From assembly GCF_025790165.1 (NCBI RefSeq), contig NZ_CP094970.1, positions 1,860,001 to 1,924,000 on the forward strand: a DNA stretch of 64,000 nt, given 5' to 3'. Made by a program: the position numbers and the translations under genes. Numbering within the stretch: position 1 is the stretch's first letter; each line of letters opens with the position of its first letter. Source of the stretch: Solicola gregarius (GTDB lineage: Bacteria > Actinomycetota > Actinomycetes > Propionibacteriales > Nocardioidaceae). Shown one piece after another: positions 8,700 to 16,798 of the stretch. A model generated the notes under the pieces. That model had not been told where the DNA came from, did not search any database, and saw only the letters and a program-made list of their open reading frames with translations.

Positions 8700-8721
8700 A
8701 ATAGAAACGACTCTCATTAGC
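8700..8721 (-). promoter_or_regulatory. Candidate Zur/Fur-family operator
   Basis: The AT-rich stretch GAAACGACTCTCATTAGC (8703-8720) stands 5-25 bases upstream of the AztD-like gene in an otherwise GC-rich region. The half TCTCATTA matches the right half of Fur/Zur boxes (GATAATGATTCTCATTATC type); the left half GAAACGA is weaker. Zinc metallochaperones are usually Zur-repressed, so a Zur site is expected here. This is a pattern match only. Confidence 0.45.
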
Positions 8722-8787
8722 AACTGAACAGTTGAGCGGCCGCGGGGCGTACGCGGTTGAGCCGATCTGGCATAGGCTGCGGGAGCG

Positions 8788-9978
8788 ATGAGGTATGACT
8801 ACTGCGTGGTCGGCGGCGGCATCGTCGGGCTTTCCACGGCCCGCGAGCTGCTGCTGCGGCGTCCCGGCGCGAGCCTCGTACTCCTGGAGAAGGAGTCGGG
8901 ACTCGCCCGTCATCAGACCGGCCACAACAGCGGCGTCATCCACTCGGGCATCTACTACGAACCCGGTTCGTTCAAGGCCGAGCTCTGCCGGCGCGGAGTC
9001 CGGGCCACGCGCGAGTTCTGCTCCGAGCACGGGATCCCGGTCGCCTCGACCGGCAAGCTGATTGTCGCGACGAACGCGACCGAGCTCGGCCGGCTGTCCG
9101 CCCTGGAGGATCGCGCGGTGCAGAACTCGATCGAGGTCCAGCGCCTCGACGCCGCCGAGCTCCGCGCCGAAGAGCCGAACGTGGCAGGCGACGCCGCCTT
9201 GCTCGTACCGTCGACCGCCTGCGTCGACTACGGCCTGATCTGCGAGGCGATGCGCACCGAGATCGAGAAAGCCGGCGGCGAGATCGTCACCGCTGCCGAG
9301 GTGACCGCGATCCGCGAGGATCCGGCACAGGTGCTGGTGTCATCGACCGACCACCTCTGGCAGGCCGATCAGCTCGTCGTATGCGGCGGGCTCCAGTCGG
9401 ACCGTCTCGCCCGGATGGCGGGCGTCCGCACGAGCGTACGCATCCTGCCTTTCCGGGGTGAGTACTACCGCTTGCGCGATCAGCGTTCCGACGTGGTGAG
9501 TCGGATGATCTACCCGGTACCTGACCCGGCGCTGCCGTTCCTCGGCGTGCACCTGACACCGACCCTCGACGGCGGCGTCACCGTCGGGCCGAACGCAGTG
9601 CTCGGGCTGTCCCGGGAGGGCTACCGCCGCGGGGCCGTCTCCGTGCGCGACGTACGCGAGATCGCGAACTTCCCGGGCTTCTGGCGGCTCGCGCGTACGT
9701 ACGCAGCCGTCGGCGCGGCCGAGCAGTGGCGGTCGTTGTCCCGTCGAGCGTACCTCGAGGAGTGCCGGCGGTACTGCCCGTCGTTGACTCTCGACGACCT
9801 GCTTCCTGCGGAGGCCGGCATCCGCGCGCAGGCCGTCGACTCCCGCGGCACCCTGCTGCACGACTTCGCGTTCGAGCGCACCGGGCGGATGCTGCACGTC
9901 CTGAACGCCCCGTCGCCGGCGGCGACGTCGGCGATGCCGATCGGCGAACTGATCGCGGGCCGGGTGCTCGAAGGCTGA
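8788..9978 (+). CDS. lhgO: L-2-hydroxyglutarate oxidase
   Basis: 396 residues of the DAO/L-2HGDH flavoprotein family. The FAD-binding motif GGGIVG is at 9-14, and HQTGHNSGVIHSGIYYEPGS (family hallmark) follows at 43-62. GVHLTPTLDGGVTVGPNAV and the C-terminal NAPSPAATSAMPIGE block are also typical of LhgO. It oxidises L-2-hydroxyglutarate to 2-oxoglutarate, passing electrons to oxygen or the quinone pool. The ATG at 8788 follows GGGAGCG. It is divergent from the AztD-like gene and ends in a strong hairpin. The lysine operon at 40486-45779 would produce the D isomer, so this gene is not simply its last step. Confidence 0.9.
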   Translation: MRYDYCVVGGGIVGLSTARELLLRRPGASLVLLEKESGLARHQTGHNSGVIHSGIYYEPGSFKAELCRRGVRATREFCSEHGIPVASTGKLIVATNATELGRLSALEDRAVQNSIEVQRLDAAELRAEEPNVAGDAALLVPSTACVDYGLICEAMRTEIEKAGGEIVTAAEVTAIREDPAQVLVSSTDHLWQADQLVVCGGLQSDRLARMAGVRTSVRILPFRGEYYRLRDQRSDVVSRMIYPVPDPALPFLGVHLTPTLDGGVTVGPNAVLGLSREGYRRGAVSVRDVREIANFPGFWRLARTYAAVGAAEQWRSLSRRAYLEECRRYCPSLTLDDLLPAEAGIRAQAVDSRGTLLHDFAFERTGRMLHVLNAPSPAATSAMPIGELIAGRVLEG

Positions 9979-9980
9979 GG

Positions 9981-10047
9981 CCCGCTGGGCCGCACGCTGA
10001 TGCGGGACACGCCGGCGTGTCGCCTCACGAACGTGCGGCTCAGCGGG
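9981..10047 (+). terminator. Composite hairpin terminator after lhgO
   Basis: Arms at 9981-9996 and 10032-10047 pair over 16 positions with a single G-T wobble (CCCGCTGGGCCGCACG). The loop contains a second perfect 16-base palindrome at 10006-10021 (GACACGCC/GGCGTGTC). The outer stem is followed by GTTT on the plus strand. It lies between the convergent lhgO and lipoate-ligase-like genes, so it can end both transcripts. Confidence 0.65.
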
Positions 10048-10049
10048 GT

Positions 10050-10766
10050 TTACAGCTCGTGATCGGGCAGCAGGTCGCGGGCCTCGGCCAGGGTCCGCTC
10101 ATCGACAGCCGCCAGCCGGTCGACAGAACCGGGGTACGCGGCCAGCACCGCTCGCTCGACCGCATCGATGCCCGCGCCCACCTCGTCGCGAACGGAACCG
10201 ACGGAGGTGGTGGAGAACGGGAGCTCGAGCGCGTCGTACACCTGGTGCAGCAGCGGCGCCAGCTCCGCGGTGCCGTCGACGATGACGACCGCACTGAACA
10301 GCCACGCGTCGCGTACGACCCGCTGGGCGGTGCCGACCAGCTTCACGACTCCGCGCGCGTTCACGGTGTACGCACCGGGGCAGTACTCGCCCGGCACCTC
10401 GCCGACCCGGGCGTCGACACCGAGCCCCCGCATCGCGTCGGCGAGCAGCTCGCCGTACTCGACGAAGCGGCGGCGCATCCGCCTGCCCGGATCCTGCTCG
10501 GGGCAGATGTGGTCGATCGCGACGGCCGCACGCGTGTACGCCACGGCGCGCCCGCCCGGCGAGCGTACGACCGGCACGAACCCCGCCGCACGGCACGCTG
10601 CGACCGCCTCGGGCATACCGGCGCGGCGTACGTCGCTGCGGCCGAACGCAACCGTCGGCACGCTCGGACGGTAGACGCGCAGCGTCTCGCCCCGCTCACC
10701 GCGACTCGCCTGGCTCAGCAGGGCATGGGCGATCGCGACATCGGTCGTGGGGTCCTCAGCTGTCAT
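10050..10766 (-). CDS. Lipoate--protein ligase A / octanoyltransferase family protein
   Basis: 238 residues with the BPL/LplA catalytic fold. RSPGGRAVAY (68-77) is the substrate-loop motif, GEYCPGAYTVN (126-136) the PGxYxVN element and K142 in VVKLVGTAQR the invariant lysine. A cysteine at 129 sits in the loop where LipM-type amidotransferases carry theirs, but this cannot be decided by eye. The protein is shorter than full LplA and lacks its C-terminal accessory domain, as is common in actinobacterial homologues. It would attach lipoate or octanoate to E2 or GcvH domains. Confidence 0.8.
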   Translation of the reverse strand: MTAEDPTTDVAIAHALLSQASRGERGETLRVYRPSVPTVAFGRSDVRRAGMPEAVAACRAAGFVPVVRSPGGRAVAYTRAAVAIDHICPEQDPGRRMRRRFVEYGELLADAMRGLGVDARVGEVPGEYCPGAYTVNARGVVKLVGTAQRVVRDAWLFSAVVIVDGTAELAPLLHQVYDALELPFSTTSVGSVRDEVGAGIDAVERAVLAAYPGSVDRLAAVDERTLAEARDLLPDHEL

Positions 10767-10781
10767 CGCAGCTGGTCGCGC

Positions 10782-11540
10782 TCACAGGACCTTCGAAAGG
10801 AACACCTGCGTACGCGCGTGCTGCGGGTTCGACAACACGTCGTCCGGCGGGCCCTGCTCGACCACGACACCGCCGTCCATGAACACGACCCGATCGCCGA
10901 CCTCGCGAGCGAAGCCCATCTCGTGGGTGACGATCATCATCGTCATGCCCTCGTCGGCGAGCTTGCGCATGACCCCGAGGACGTCGCCGACGAGCTCTGG
11001 ATCGAGTGCGCTGGTCGGCTCGTCGAACAACATCATGTCGGGGTCCATCGACAGCGCTCGCGCGATCGCGACCCGCTGCTGCTGACCACCCGAGAGATGC
11101 GCAGGGTAGGCGCCCTCCCGGTCGGCGAGGCCGACCTTCTCCAGGTTGTGCCGAGCGATGTCGACCGCCTCCGACTTGCTGCGCCTCTTGGCGCGCTGCT
11201 GGGCGAGCGTCAGGTTGCGCAGCACGGTCAGGTGCGGGAACAGGTTGAACTGCTGGAACACGATGCCGATGCGCGCGCGTACACCGTCGAGGTCGGTCTC
11301 GGGGTCGGTGATGTCGATGCCCTCGACGAAGATCCGGCCGTCGGTCGGCTCCTCGAGACGGTTCACGCAGCGCAGCAGCGTCGACTTGCCCGAGCCCGAC
11401 GGACCGATCACGCAGACGACCTCACCCGGGTCGACGTGGAAGTCGATGCCCTTGAGCACCTCGTTCTTGCCGAAGTACTTGTGCAGCCGCTCGACCTGGA
11501 TCGCCGGCACGTTCTCGCTGGACCGGACCTCGGCCATCAT
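10782..11540 (-). CDS. Polar amino acid ABC transporter ATP-binding protein
   Basis: 252 residues of the GlnQ/ArtP ATPase group. Walker A GPSGSGKS is at 46-53, signature LSGGQQQRV at 149-157, Walker B LFDEP at 171-175 with SALD (D-loop) after it. The start codon overlaps the stop of the permease gene (ATGATG), so the two are translationally coupled. It powers uptake of a polar amino acid together with the permease and the lipoprotein encoded just upstream. Confidence 0.93.
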   Translation of the reverse strand: MMAEVRSSENVPAIQVERLHKYFGKNEVLKGIDFHVDPGEVVCVIGPSGSGKSTLLRCVNRLEEPTDGRIFVEGIDITDPETDLDGVRARIGIVFQQFNLFPHLTVLRNLTLAQQRAKRRSKSEAVDIARHNLEKVGLADREGAYPAHLSGGQQQRVAIARALSMDPDMMLFDEPTSALDPELVGDVLGVMRKLADEGMTMMIVTHEMGFAREVGDRVVFMDGGVVVEQGPPDDVLSNPQHARTQVFLSKVL

Positions 11541-12319
11541 CGGCTCCTCTGCATCCGGCGCTCCATGTACGCGACGAGCTGGGTCAGCGGGATCGTGACG
11601 ACGAGGTACATCAAGCCCGCAATGACGAGCGGCGTCGAGTTCGAACTCGTCGAGACCGCATCCCGGGCGAACGTCGTCAGCTCACGATCCTGGAGGGCCA
11701 TGCCCGCGATGAACAGCAGCGCGGTGTCCTTGATCAGCACCACGACCTCGTTGGTCAGCGGCGGGATGACGATCCGGAACGCCTGCGGCAGCGTCACGGA
11801 GATCATCGTCCACGACGGACCCATCCCGAGCGATCGAGCGGCCTCCGTCTGCCCCTTCGGCACCGCCTGGATGCCCGCTCGGATCGTTTCGGCGATGTAC
11901 GCCGCCGAGACGACGATCAGGCCGAGGATCGGCAGGATGTACCGCGGCTCCGGCTGCCACTGGAACGCGATCGGCACCGCGAAGGCGAAGCCGAAGATCA
12001 CCAGCAGTGCCGGCAGGCCACGGAAGATCTCGATGTACACGGTCGCCAACCAGCGGTACGGCGCCACCGGCGACAGCTTCATCAGCGCGAGGAGCAGGCC
12101 AAGGACCAATCCGCCGATGAACGCCATCACCGTGTAGAAGATGGTGTTCTTGGCCGCCGTTGTCACGACGTCGGGGAACTGCTCTTTCGCGATGTCGACG
12201 TCGAGGAAGTTCGTCTTGACCGCGTCCCAGTCGGTGATCAGGACGACCACGAGGACGAGGACGACGAACAACAAATACAAGGCACCGCGGTTCACCTTGG
12301 TGCGGGTCGTGCGCTTCAC
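11537..12319 (-). CDS. Polar amino acid ABC transporter permease (HisM/GlnP type)
   Basis: 260 residues, GTG start. About five membrane helices; the first near residues 11-30 and the core HisMQ domain from about 50. The EAA loop that docks the ATPase reads [15 protein letters not shown] single permease gene suggests a homodimer. It is flanked by the substrate-binding lipoprotein (34 bases upstream) and overlaps the ATPase gene by 4 bases. Confidence 0.9.
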   Translation of the reverse strand: MKRTTRTKVNRGALYLLFVVLVLVVVLITDWDAVKTNFLDVDIAKEQFPDVVTTAAKNTIFYTVMAFIGGLVLGLLLALMKLSPVAPYRWLATVYIEIFRGLPALLVIFGFAFAVPIAFQWQPEPRYILPILGLIVVSAAYIAETIRAGIQAVPKGQTEAARSLGMGPSWTMISVTLPQAFRIVIPPLTNEVVVLIKDTALLFIAGMALQDRELTTFARDAVSTSSNSTPLVIAGLMYLVVTIPLTQLVAYMERRMQRSR

Positions 12320-12353
12320 GTACTACTCCCCTCGTCGGGAGCCCTGCAGCCCA

Positions 12354-13151
12354 TCAGTTCGCGGTCGAGAAGTACTTGTTGTAGATCTTGTCGTACGAGC
12401 CGTCCTTCTTCAGCTTCGCGAGCTGCTCGTTGACGCCCTCGAGCAGCGCCTCGGCACCCTCCTCCTTGACCGCGAAACCGTACGACTCATCCGTGTCGTA
12501 CTCCTCGACGATCTGGAAGTCGCCGTCTTCGGTGTGCGTCAGGTTGACCGGGAGGTCCTGCAGGATCGCGTCGATGCTGCCGGACTTGATCGCCTGGTAC
12601 AGCTCGGCGTCGCTCGGGAAGGAGACCAGCTCCGCGTCGTCGGGGGCGTTTTCCTCGGCGTACAGCTTGCCGGTCGTACCCTGCTGGACACCGACCTTGG
12701 TGCCGGACAGGTCATCGATCGACTGGATGTCGGAGTCGGACGGAACCAGCAGCGTCTGCTTCGAGTCGTAGTACGGCTCGCTGAAGTCGATGTTGGCCTC
12801 CCGCTCCTCGGTAATGGTCATCGCACTGGCGCCGATGTCGCACTGCCCGGCCGCGAGCGACGCGCCGCTCTGCAGGCCGTCGAAGCCGACGTCCTTGACC
12901 TCGAGCTCCAGGTCGAGTCCCTTGGCGATCGCGGCCATCAGGTCCATGTCGAACCCGGTGTAGCCGCCGCCGTCCTCGTACTCGAAGGGCTCGTACGGAA
13001 TGTCGGAGCACACCGTCAGGGTGCCTTCGCTGATGGTCGAGATATCCGAGCCGGAGCCGGAGCCACCGCCGCCGTCGTCGTCGTCCGATCCGCATGCGCT
13101 GAGCGCGAGGGTGGAGGCGGCGAGGATCGCGGCCAGAGTCTTGAGTCGCAT
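12354..13151 (-). CDS. Polar amino acid ABC transporter substrate-binding lipoprotein
   Basis: 265 residues from the ATG at 13151, which has GGCAGG 6 bases upstream. The signal ends at LSAC, a lipobox, followed by a Gly/Ser/Asp linker. The mature domain is family 3 (GlnH/HisJ): LTVCSDIPYEPFEY, GFDMDLMAAIAK, FDGLQSGASLAAGQCDI and SDAELYQAIKSGSIDAI. It binds a polar amino acid outside the membrane and delivers it to the permease. Ligand identity cannot be read from the sequence. First gene of the operon 13151-10782. Confidence 0.92.
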   Translation of the reverse strand: MRLKTLAAILAASTLALSACGSDDDDGGGGSGSGSDISTISEGTLTVCSDIPYEPFEYEDGGGYTGFDMDLMAAIAKGLDLELEVKDVGFDGLQSGASLAAGQCDIGASAMTITEEREANIDFSEPYYDSKQTLLVPSDSDIQSIDDLSGTKVGVQQGTTGKLYAEENAPDDAELVSFPSDAELYQAIKSGSIDAILQDLPVNLTHTEDGDFQIVEEYDTDESYGFAVKEEGAEALLEGVNEQLAKLKKDGSYDKIYNKYFSTAN

Positions 13152-13214
13152 CGGCGACCTGCCTTTCATGTTCATCGGCGGCCGGGGCCGCCCCAGTCTA
13201 CGCACGCCGTAAGG

Positions 13215-13285
13215 GGCGGGTACGGCGATCGGGTCATGCTCGTCGAACCGGAACCGGTTCGTTACCAGACCGCCGTACCCGCCCG
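13215..13285. terminator. Nested inverted repeats between carboxypeptidase and ABC operon
   Basis: Outer arms 13215-13228 and 13272-13285 are exact complements (GGGCGGGTACGGCG). Inside lies a second perfect hairpin at 13245-13262 (CGAACCGG, two-base loop, CCGGTTCG). The element sits 6 bases past the carboxypeptidase stop and upstream of the ABC lipoprotein gene, which fits a terminator for the former. Confidence 0.65.
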
Positions 13286-13290
13286 CGGGA

Positions 13291-14664
13291 TCAGCTTCGC
13301 GGCCTCAGGTCACCGCACCTCGACAGCACGCGGCGTACCTTCTCGCCGAGGTCGACGTTCACGCGCGTCGTCGACCGTCCGGTACGCGACTCGCAGGTCA
13401 GCACCCACGGCTCGGTCAGGAAGCCCTTCTGGTTGCCGTGCAGGCCGTCCTCCTGGTACGGAGGCACGGGCCGGTACGACGGGTTGACGGCGATCTTGAA
13501 CTTGCCGTTCTTCCCGACCTTCGCCTCCGAGCTGAGCTTCTGCTCGAAGCCGTCGGGGTGGACGGAGCCGTCGGCGTGCTCGAAGCTGCCGGTGTACATG
13601 TCGAACGACTTGGTCAGCGTCAGCTTCGCTCCGGCGGGCGCCTTGCCCGTGATCGCCGAGTGCTCCTTGCGGTCACCCGCGGTGTCGAGCGCGACCATCA
13701 GCGAGTTCTGGTTGCGTTCGTAGGTGTCGACGACCTCGGCCTCGAAGTCGCGGCCCTCGAAGTCGTCGCTCGGGCAGGTCTCCGTCGTGGTCGACAGACC
13801 CCGGGTCGCGTAGTACGACCAGTCGATCGCCTCGCCGGTGGTCTCGTAGTCGTCGGCGGATGCCTTCGCCTCGTACGTCGGGCCGAGCTTGCCCGCCATC
13901 GATGCCGCCATCGAGTGCACGCGGCCGAGGTCCTGGATCGGGCCGGCCGCCTTCTGCAGCGGCGGGTAGAGCACCAGCTGAATGCAGGTGTGCTGGGTGT
14001 TGAACACCGTCGCCTGCCGGGTCGAGAGCAGCCAGCGGACGTTCTTCGTCTCCGGCTCCGACCAGGGCGCCGAGCCGTTCGCGCCGTTCTGGCCGGGCAT
14101 CCAGCCGAAGCCGTAGTTGCGGTTCATGTCGACGTTGGTCGCGGTGCGCCGCTGGTCGGCGACATAGCCGTCGGTGTTGATGATCGGCACGATCACCACT
14201 CGGGTGCGCTTCAGCTCGCGCTTGACCGGCCCGCGGTCGGCGTTCTCCGCGAGGTGGTACGCGTACTCCATGGTGAGCTCGGCGCTGGGCCACTCGTTGC
14301 CGTGGTGCGCGCCGACATCGACGAACACCGGCTTGCCGTCCTTGGCGTTGACGTTCTTGGTGATCTCGAGGCCGTGCACCGTACGTCCCTGCGAGGTTTC
14401 GTACGGCAGCGCGAACTTCTTCACCGTGTTGGGGAAGCGCCGGGCCAGGTCGGACATGTCGCGCTCGAAGTCGCCGAGCGTACGGAAGTCGGTGCGGCCA
14501 CTCGGAAGAGTCGTCGACTTCTTTTGGTGCTGTTTGGCCCCTGCGTCGTCAGGTGCCGCGGCCGTCGCGGACGACAGCGTCGCCCCGACGAGGCCGATGG
14601 TCGCCAGGCCGGCCAGCAGCCACCGAGAACGCGTGCCGTTCGCCCTGCCTCGTGTCGATCTCAT
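13291..14664 (-). CDS. Secreted M14 family zinc carboxypeptidase
   Basis: 457 residues. A Sec signal (helix at about 15-36 ending SATAAA) precedes an M14 peptidase domain. The zinc motif HxxE is H121-G-N-E124 in DVGAHHGNEW; NTDGYV and DMNRNYGFGW are substrate-pocket segments, and STTTETCP carries the probable catalytic glutamate. The mature protein would release C-terminal residues from peptides outside the cell, feeding the neighbouring amino acid importer, which is transcribed in the same direction downstream. The upstream gap contains a copy of the 48-bp palindrome. Confidence 0.88.
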   Translation of the reverse strand: MRSTRGRANGTRSRWLLAGLATIGLVGATLSSATAAAPDDAGAKQHQKKSTTLPSGRTDFRTLGDFERDMSDLARRFPNTVKKFALPYETSQGRTVHGLEITKNVNAKDGKPVFVDVGAHHGNEWPSAELTMEYAYHLAENADRGPVKRELKRTRVVIVPIINTDGYVADQRRTATNVDMNRNYGFGWMPGQNGANGSAPWSEPETKNVRWLLSTRQATVFNTQHTCIQLVLYPPLQKAAGPIQDLGRVHSMAASMAGKLGPTYEAKASADDYETTGEAIDWSYYATRGLSTTTETCPSDDFEGRDFEAEVVDTYERNQNSLMVALDTAGDRKEHSAITGKAPAGAKLTLTKSFDMYTGSFEHADGSVHPDGFEQKLSSEAKVGKNGKFKIAVNPSYRPVPPYQEDGLHGNQKGFLTEPWVLTCESRTGRSTTRVNVDLGEKVRRVLSRCGDLRPRS

Positions 14665-14787
14665 GTCTTACCCTTCGGTGAGTACGGATCCCCGATGCGC
14701 ACCTACCGAAGCAGTTGTTGCGATCTCACGACAATGCGGGGTGGCGTTTCCCCATCTCGGATACGAGATCGGGGGCGCCGGCGGCGG

Positions 14788-14835
14788 GACAAATAGACAT
14801 TTGTCATGCCCAGGCGTAACAAATGTCTATTTGTT
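14788..14835. repeat. 48-bp AT-rich palindromic repeat, copy A
   Basis: The half ACAAATAGACATTTGT (14789-14804) is mirrored exactly by 14819-14834. Each half is itself a gapped palindrome (ACAAAT...ATTTGT). The element differs from the copy at 40413-40460 at four positions; the changes leave one C-A mismatch and two G-T pairs in the stem. It lies in the 246-base divergent gap between the carboxypeptidase and the methyltransferase, 76 bases upstream of the latter, and is clearly richer in A/T than its surroundings. Confidence 0.9.
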
Positions 14836-14910
14836 GGCCGCTACCTCGACGCGCGGGCCGCACCGTACGCTCGGACTCAGCGGGGACGCTGACCGACGAA
14901 CGGTAGGACG

Positions 14911-15690
14911 ATGACCGACCACCATGCGCGGATCGTCGCGGCCTTCACCGAGCAGGCCGAGACGTTCCAGGACCCCCACCTCAACACGGCGTTCACGAGC
15001 GCACTCGACTGGCTCGTCGACCTGATCGACCCGGCCCCGCACGACGCCTGGCTCGACGTCGCCGCCGGCACCGGCCTCGTCGGGCGTACGTTGGCGCGCC
15101 GGGTCGGACGGGTGCTGTGCGTCGACGCCACCGAGGCGATGCTGGAGGCGGGCCGGAACGAGGCCGCGGGCGACGGGATCCACAACGTCGACTTCGTGCT
15201 CGGCGACGCGCTCGACCTCCCGGTCGCTCCCGGATCGTTCGACGGGGCCGTCACGCGCTTCTCGTTCCACCACCTCGAGGAACCGCGAGCCGCGCTCGCG
15301 ACGATGGTGGATGCGTGCCGCCCAGGTGGGCGCATCGTGGTCAAGGACCTGATTGCCTCCGCCGAGCCGGGCGTACGCGAGCAACAAGATCGCATCGAGG
15401 CGCTGCGCGACGACTCCCATCTTCGGATGGCGCTGCCGGGTGAGATCGCCGACTGGGGGCGAGAGCTCGGCCTCGAGGTCGAGGCACCGGTCGTACGCGA
15501 GCTCGATCGCCCGCTCGAGCCGTGGCTCGCGCAGTCGTGTACGCCACCCGACCGTTCGCACGTCGTACGCGAGGCGCTGACCGCCGAGCTCGACCGCGGC
15601 GAGCGGACCGGCATGCGGCCGCATCGGCGCGGGTCTGAGCTGTGGTTCCGGCAGACGTGGGAGGTCACGCTCGCCACCAGGCCGGGGTGA
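14911..15690 (+). CDS. Class I SAM-dependent methyltransferase
   Basis: 259 residues. Motif I LDVAAGTGLVG is at 48-58 (SAM binding), the acidic residue of motif II in CVDATEAML, and GDALDLPVAPGSFD is the UbiE/COQ5-like motif III region. FSFHHLEEP and ACRPGGRIVVKDL complete a Methyltransf_11/25 domain. The acceptor is unknown; the overall form resembles small-molecule methyltransferases. It is monocistronic, with the operator-like repeats of the metal operon following it. Confidence 0.85.
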   Translation: MTDHHARIVAAFTEQAETFQDPHLNTAFTSALDWLVDLIDPAPHDAWLDVAAGTGLVGRTLARRVGRVLCVDATEAMLEAGRNEAAGDGIHNVDFVLGDALDLPVAPGSFDGAVTRFSFHHLEEPRAALATMVDACRPGGRIVVKDLIASAEPGVREQQDRIEALRDDSHLRMALPGEIADWGRELGLEVEAPVVRELDRPLEPWLAQSCTPPDRSHVVREALTAELDRGERTGMRPHRRGSELWFRQTWEVTLATRPG

Positions 15691-15707
15691 GGTTCGCGTG
15701 CGCCTTG

Positions 15708-15796
15708 TTGCGATCGGTTGTGCACCGGTCGCTACCTAGTGGATCTGGGCGTAACCGGTCGCATTCCGTTTGATATCTGGGCGTAACCGATCGCAA
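15708..15796. promoter_or_regulatory. Repeated ACCG(A/G)TCGC motifs upstream of cmtR
   Basis: Four copies of one motif lie in the 158-base gap: TTGCGATCGGTT (15708-15719, inverted), CACCGGTCGCT (15723-15733), AACCGGTCGCA (15753-15763) and AACCGATCGCAA (15785-15796). The first and last form a perfect 12-bp inverted repeat. The two inner/right ones are parts of a 21-base direct repeat beginning ATCTGGGCGTAACCG (15743 and 15775). Their placement just upstream of an ArsR-family repressor gene suggests its own operators. Confidence 0.55.
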
Positions 15797-15848
15797 ACGG
15801 CATCGTTCAGCCTTTCCTGAATACAGATTCCCATGTAACGTTCGCGGC

Positions 15849-16175
15849 ATGGAGATCTCGACGCGCACCGACGCGCTCGCCCGCTTCGGCCACGCGCTCT
15901 CGGACGGAACGCGTACGTCGGTGCTGCTGGCGCTCAAGGACGGTCCGGCGTACCCCGCCGACCTCGCCGAGCGCGCCGGCGTCTCGCGCCAGGTGATGTC
16001 GAACCATCTCGCTTGCCTCCGCGGATGCGGGCTCGTCGTCGCCGTTCCCGAAGGGCGGCGGACGCGGTACGAGCTCACCGACTCCCGGATCGCGCACGCG
16101 CTCGAGGATCTCGTCAGCCTCGTGCTGGTCGTCGACCCCGAGTGCGCGCCGGCAGACGAGGTGGTGCCGTCGTGA
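15849..16175 (+). CDS. cmtR: CmtR-type ArsR/SmtB metal-sensing repressor
   Basis: 108 residues with a winged helix-turn-helix (about 20-75). The metal site of mycobacterial CmtR is conserved: Cys56 and Cys60 in the recognition helix (ACLRGCG) and a C-terminal Cys99 (DPECA), corresponding to C57, C61 and C102 of the M. tuberculosis protein, which senses Cd(II)/Pb(II). It heads an operon with two CDF transporters; GTG of the next gene overlaps its stop. Binding metal would release it from operators probably located at 15708-15796. Confidence 0.85.
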   Translation: MEISTRTDALARFGHALSDGTRTSVLLALKDGPAYPADLAERAGVSRQVMSNHLACLRGCGLVVAVPEGRRTRYELTDSRIAHALEDLVSLVLVVDPECAPADEVVPS

Positions 16176-16798
16176 CCATGACACCGATCGCGTCCGACCG
16201 CCGGTCGGTGCTGACCCGGCGCGTACGGCTGTTCGTGGCACTCACGATCACCTACAACGTCGTCGAGGCGGTCATCGCACTCGTTGCGGGTTCGCGGGCG
16301 TCGTCGAGCGCGCTGATCGGCTTCGGGCTCGACTCGGTGATCGAGGTGTCGTCCGCCGCGGCCGTCGCCTGGCAGTTCGGCGGTCGCGATCCGGAGGCGC
16401 GCGAGCGGGTGGCCTTGAAGGTCATCTCGGTCTCGTTCTTCGCACTGGCCACGTACGTCGGCGTCGACGCCGTCCTGTCGATCTTCGGCACCGGTGAGGC
16501 GGAGCCGTCCACGGTCGGCATCGTGCTCGCTGCCGTGAGCCTTGCCGTCATGCCGACCCTTTCGTACGCCCAGCGCAAGGCCGGCCGAGAGCTCGGCTCG
16601 CGCTCGGCCGTCGCCGACTCGAAGCAGACGCTGCTGTGCACGTACCTCTCGGCGGCAGTGCTCGTCGGGCTCGGCGCGAACGCGCTGCTCGGCTGGGCGT
16701 GGGCCGACACCGTCGCCGCCCTGGTGATCGCAGTCGTCGCCGTCAAGGAAGGCCGCGAGGCGTGGCGCGGCGAGGCGTGCTGCGGAGACGACCACTGA
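16172..16798 (+). CDS. Cation diffusion facilitator-like cation transporter (CmtR-linked)
   Basis: 208 residues starting at a GTG that overlaps the cmtR stop (an ATG two codons later is the alternative). About six helices and no soluble C-terminal domain, so it is a minimal transmembrane-only member. FGLDSVIEVSS (D54, E58) lies in helix 2 and ADSKQTLLCTY (D149, C156) in helix 5, in place of the usual HxxxD pairs. The tail ends GEACCGDDH, a vicinal cysteine pair with His that may bind metal. Its linkage to cmtR suggests Cd/Pb or Zn export. Confidence 0.8.
   Translation: MTMTPIASDRRSVLTRRVRLFVALTITYNVVEAVIALVAGSRASSSALIGFGLDSVIEVSSAAAVAWQFGGRDPEARERVALKVISVSFFALATYVGVDAVLSIFGTGEAEPSTVGIVLAAVSLAVMPTLSYAQRKAGRELGSRSAVADSKQTLLCTYLSAAVLVGLGANALLGWAWADTVAALVIAVVAVKEGREAWRGEACCGDDH

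Noticed and set aside
9726-12137. 803-codon open frame on the plus strand
   Set aside because: It starts inside lhgO in another frame and then runs antisense through the lipoate-ligase-like gene and ABC genes; no domain is recognisable.
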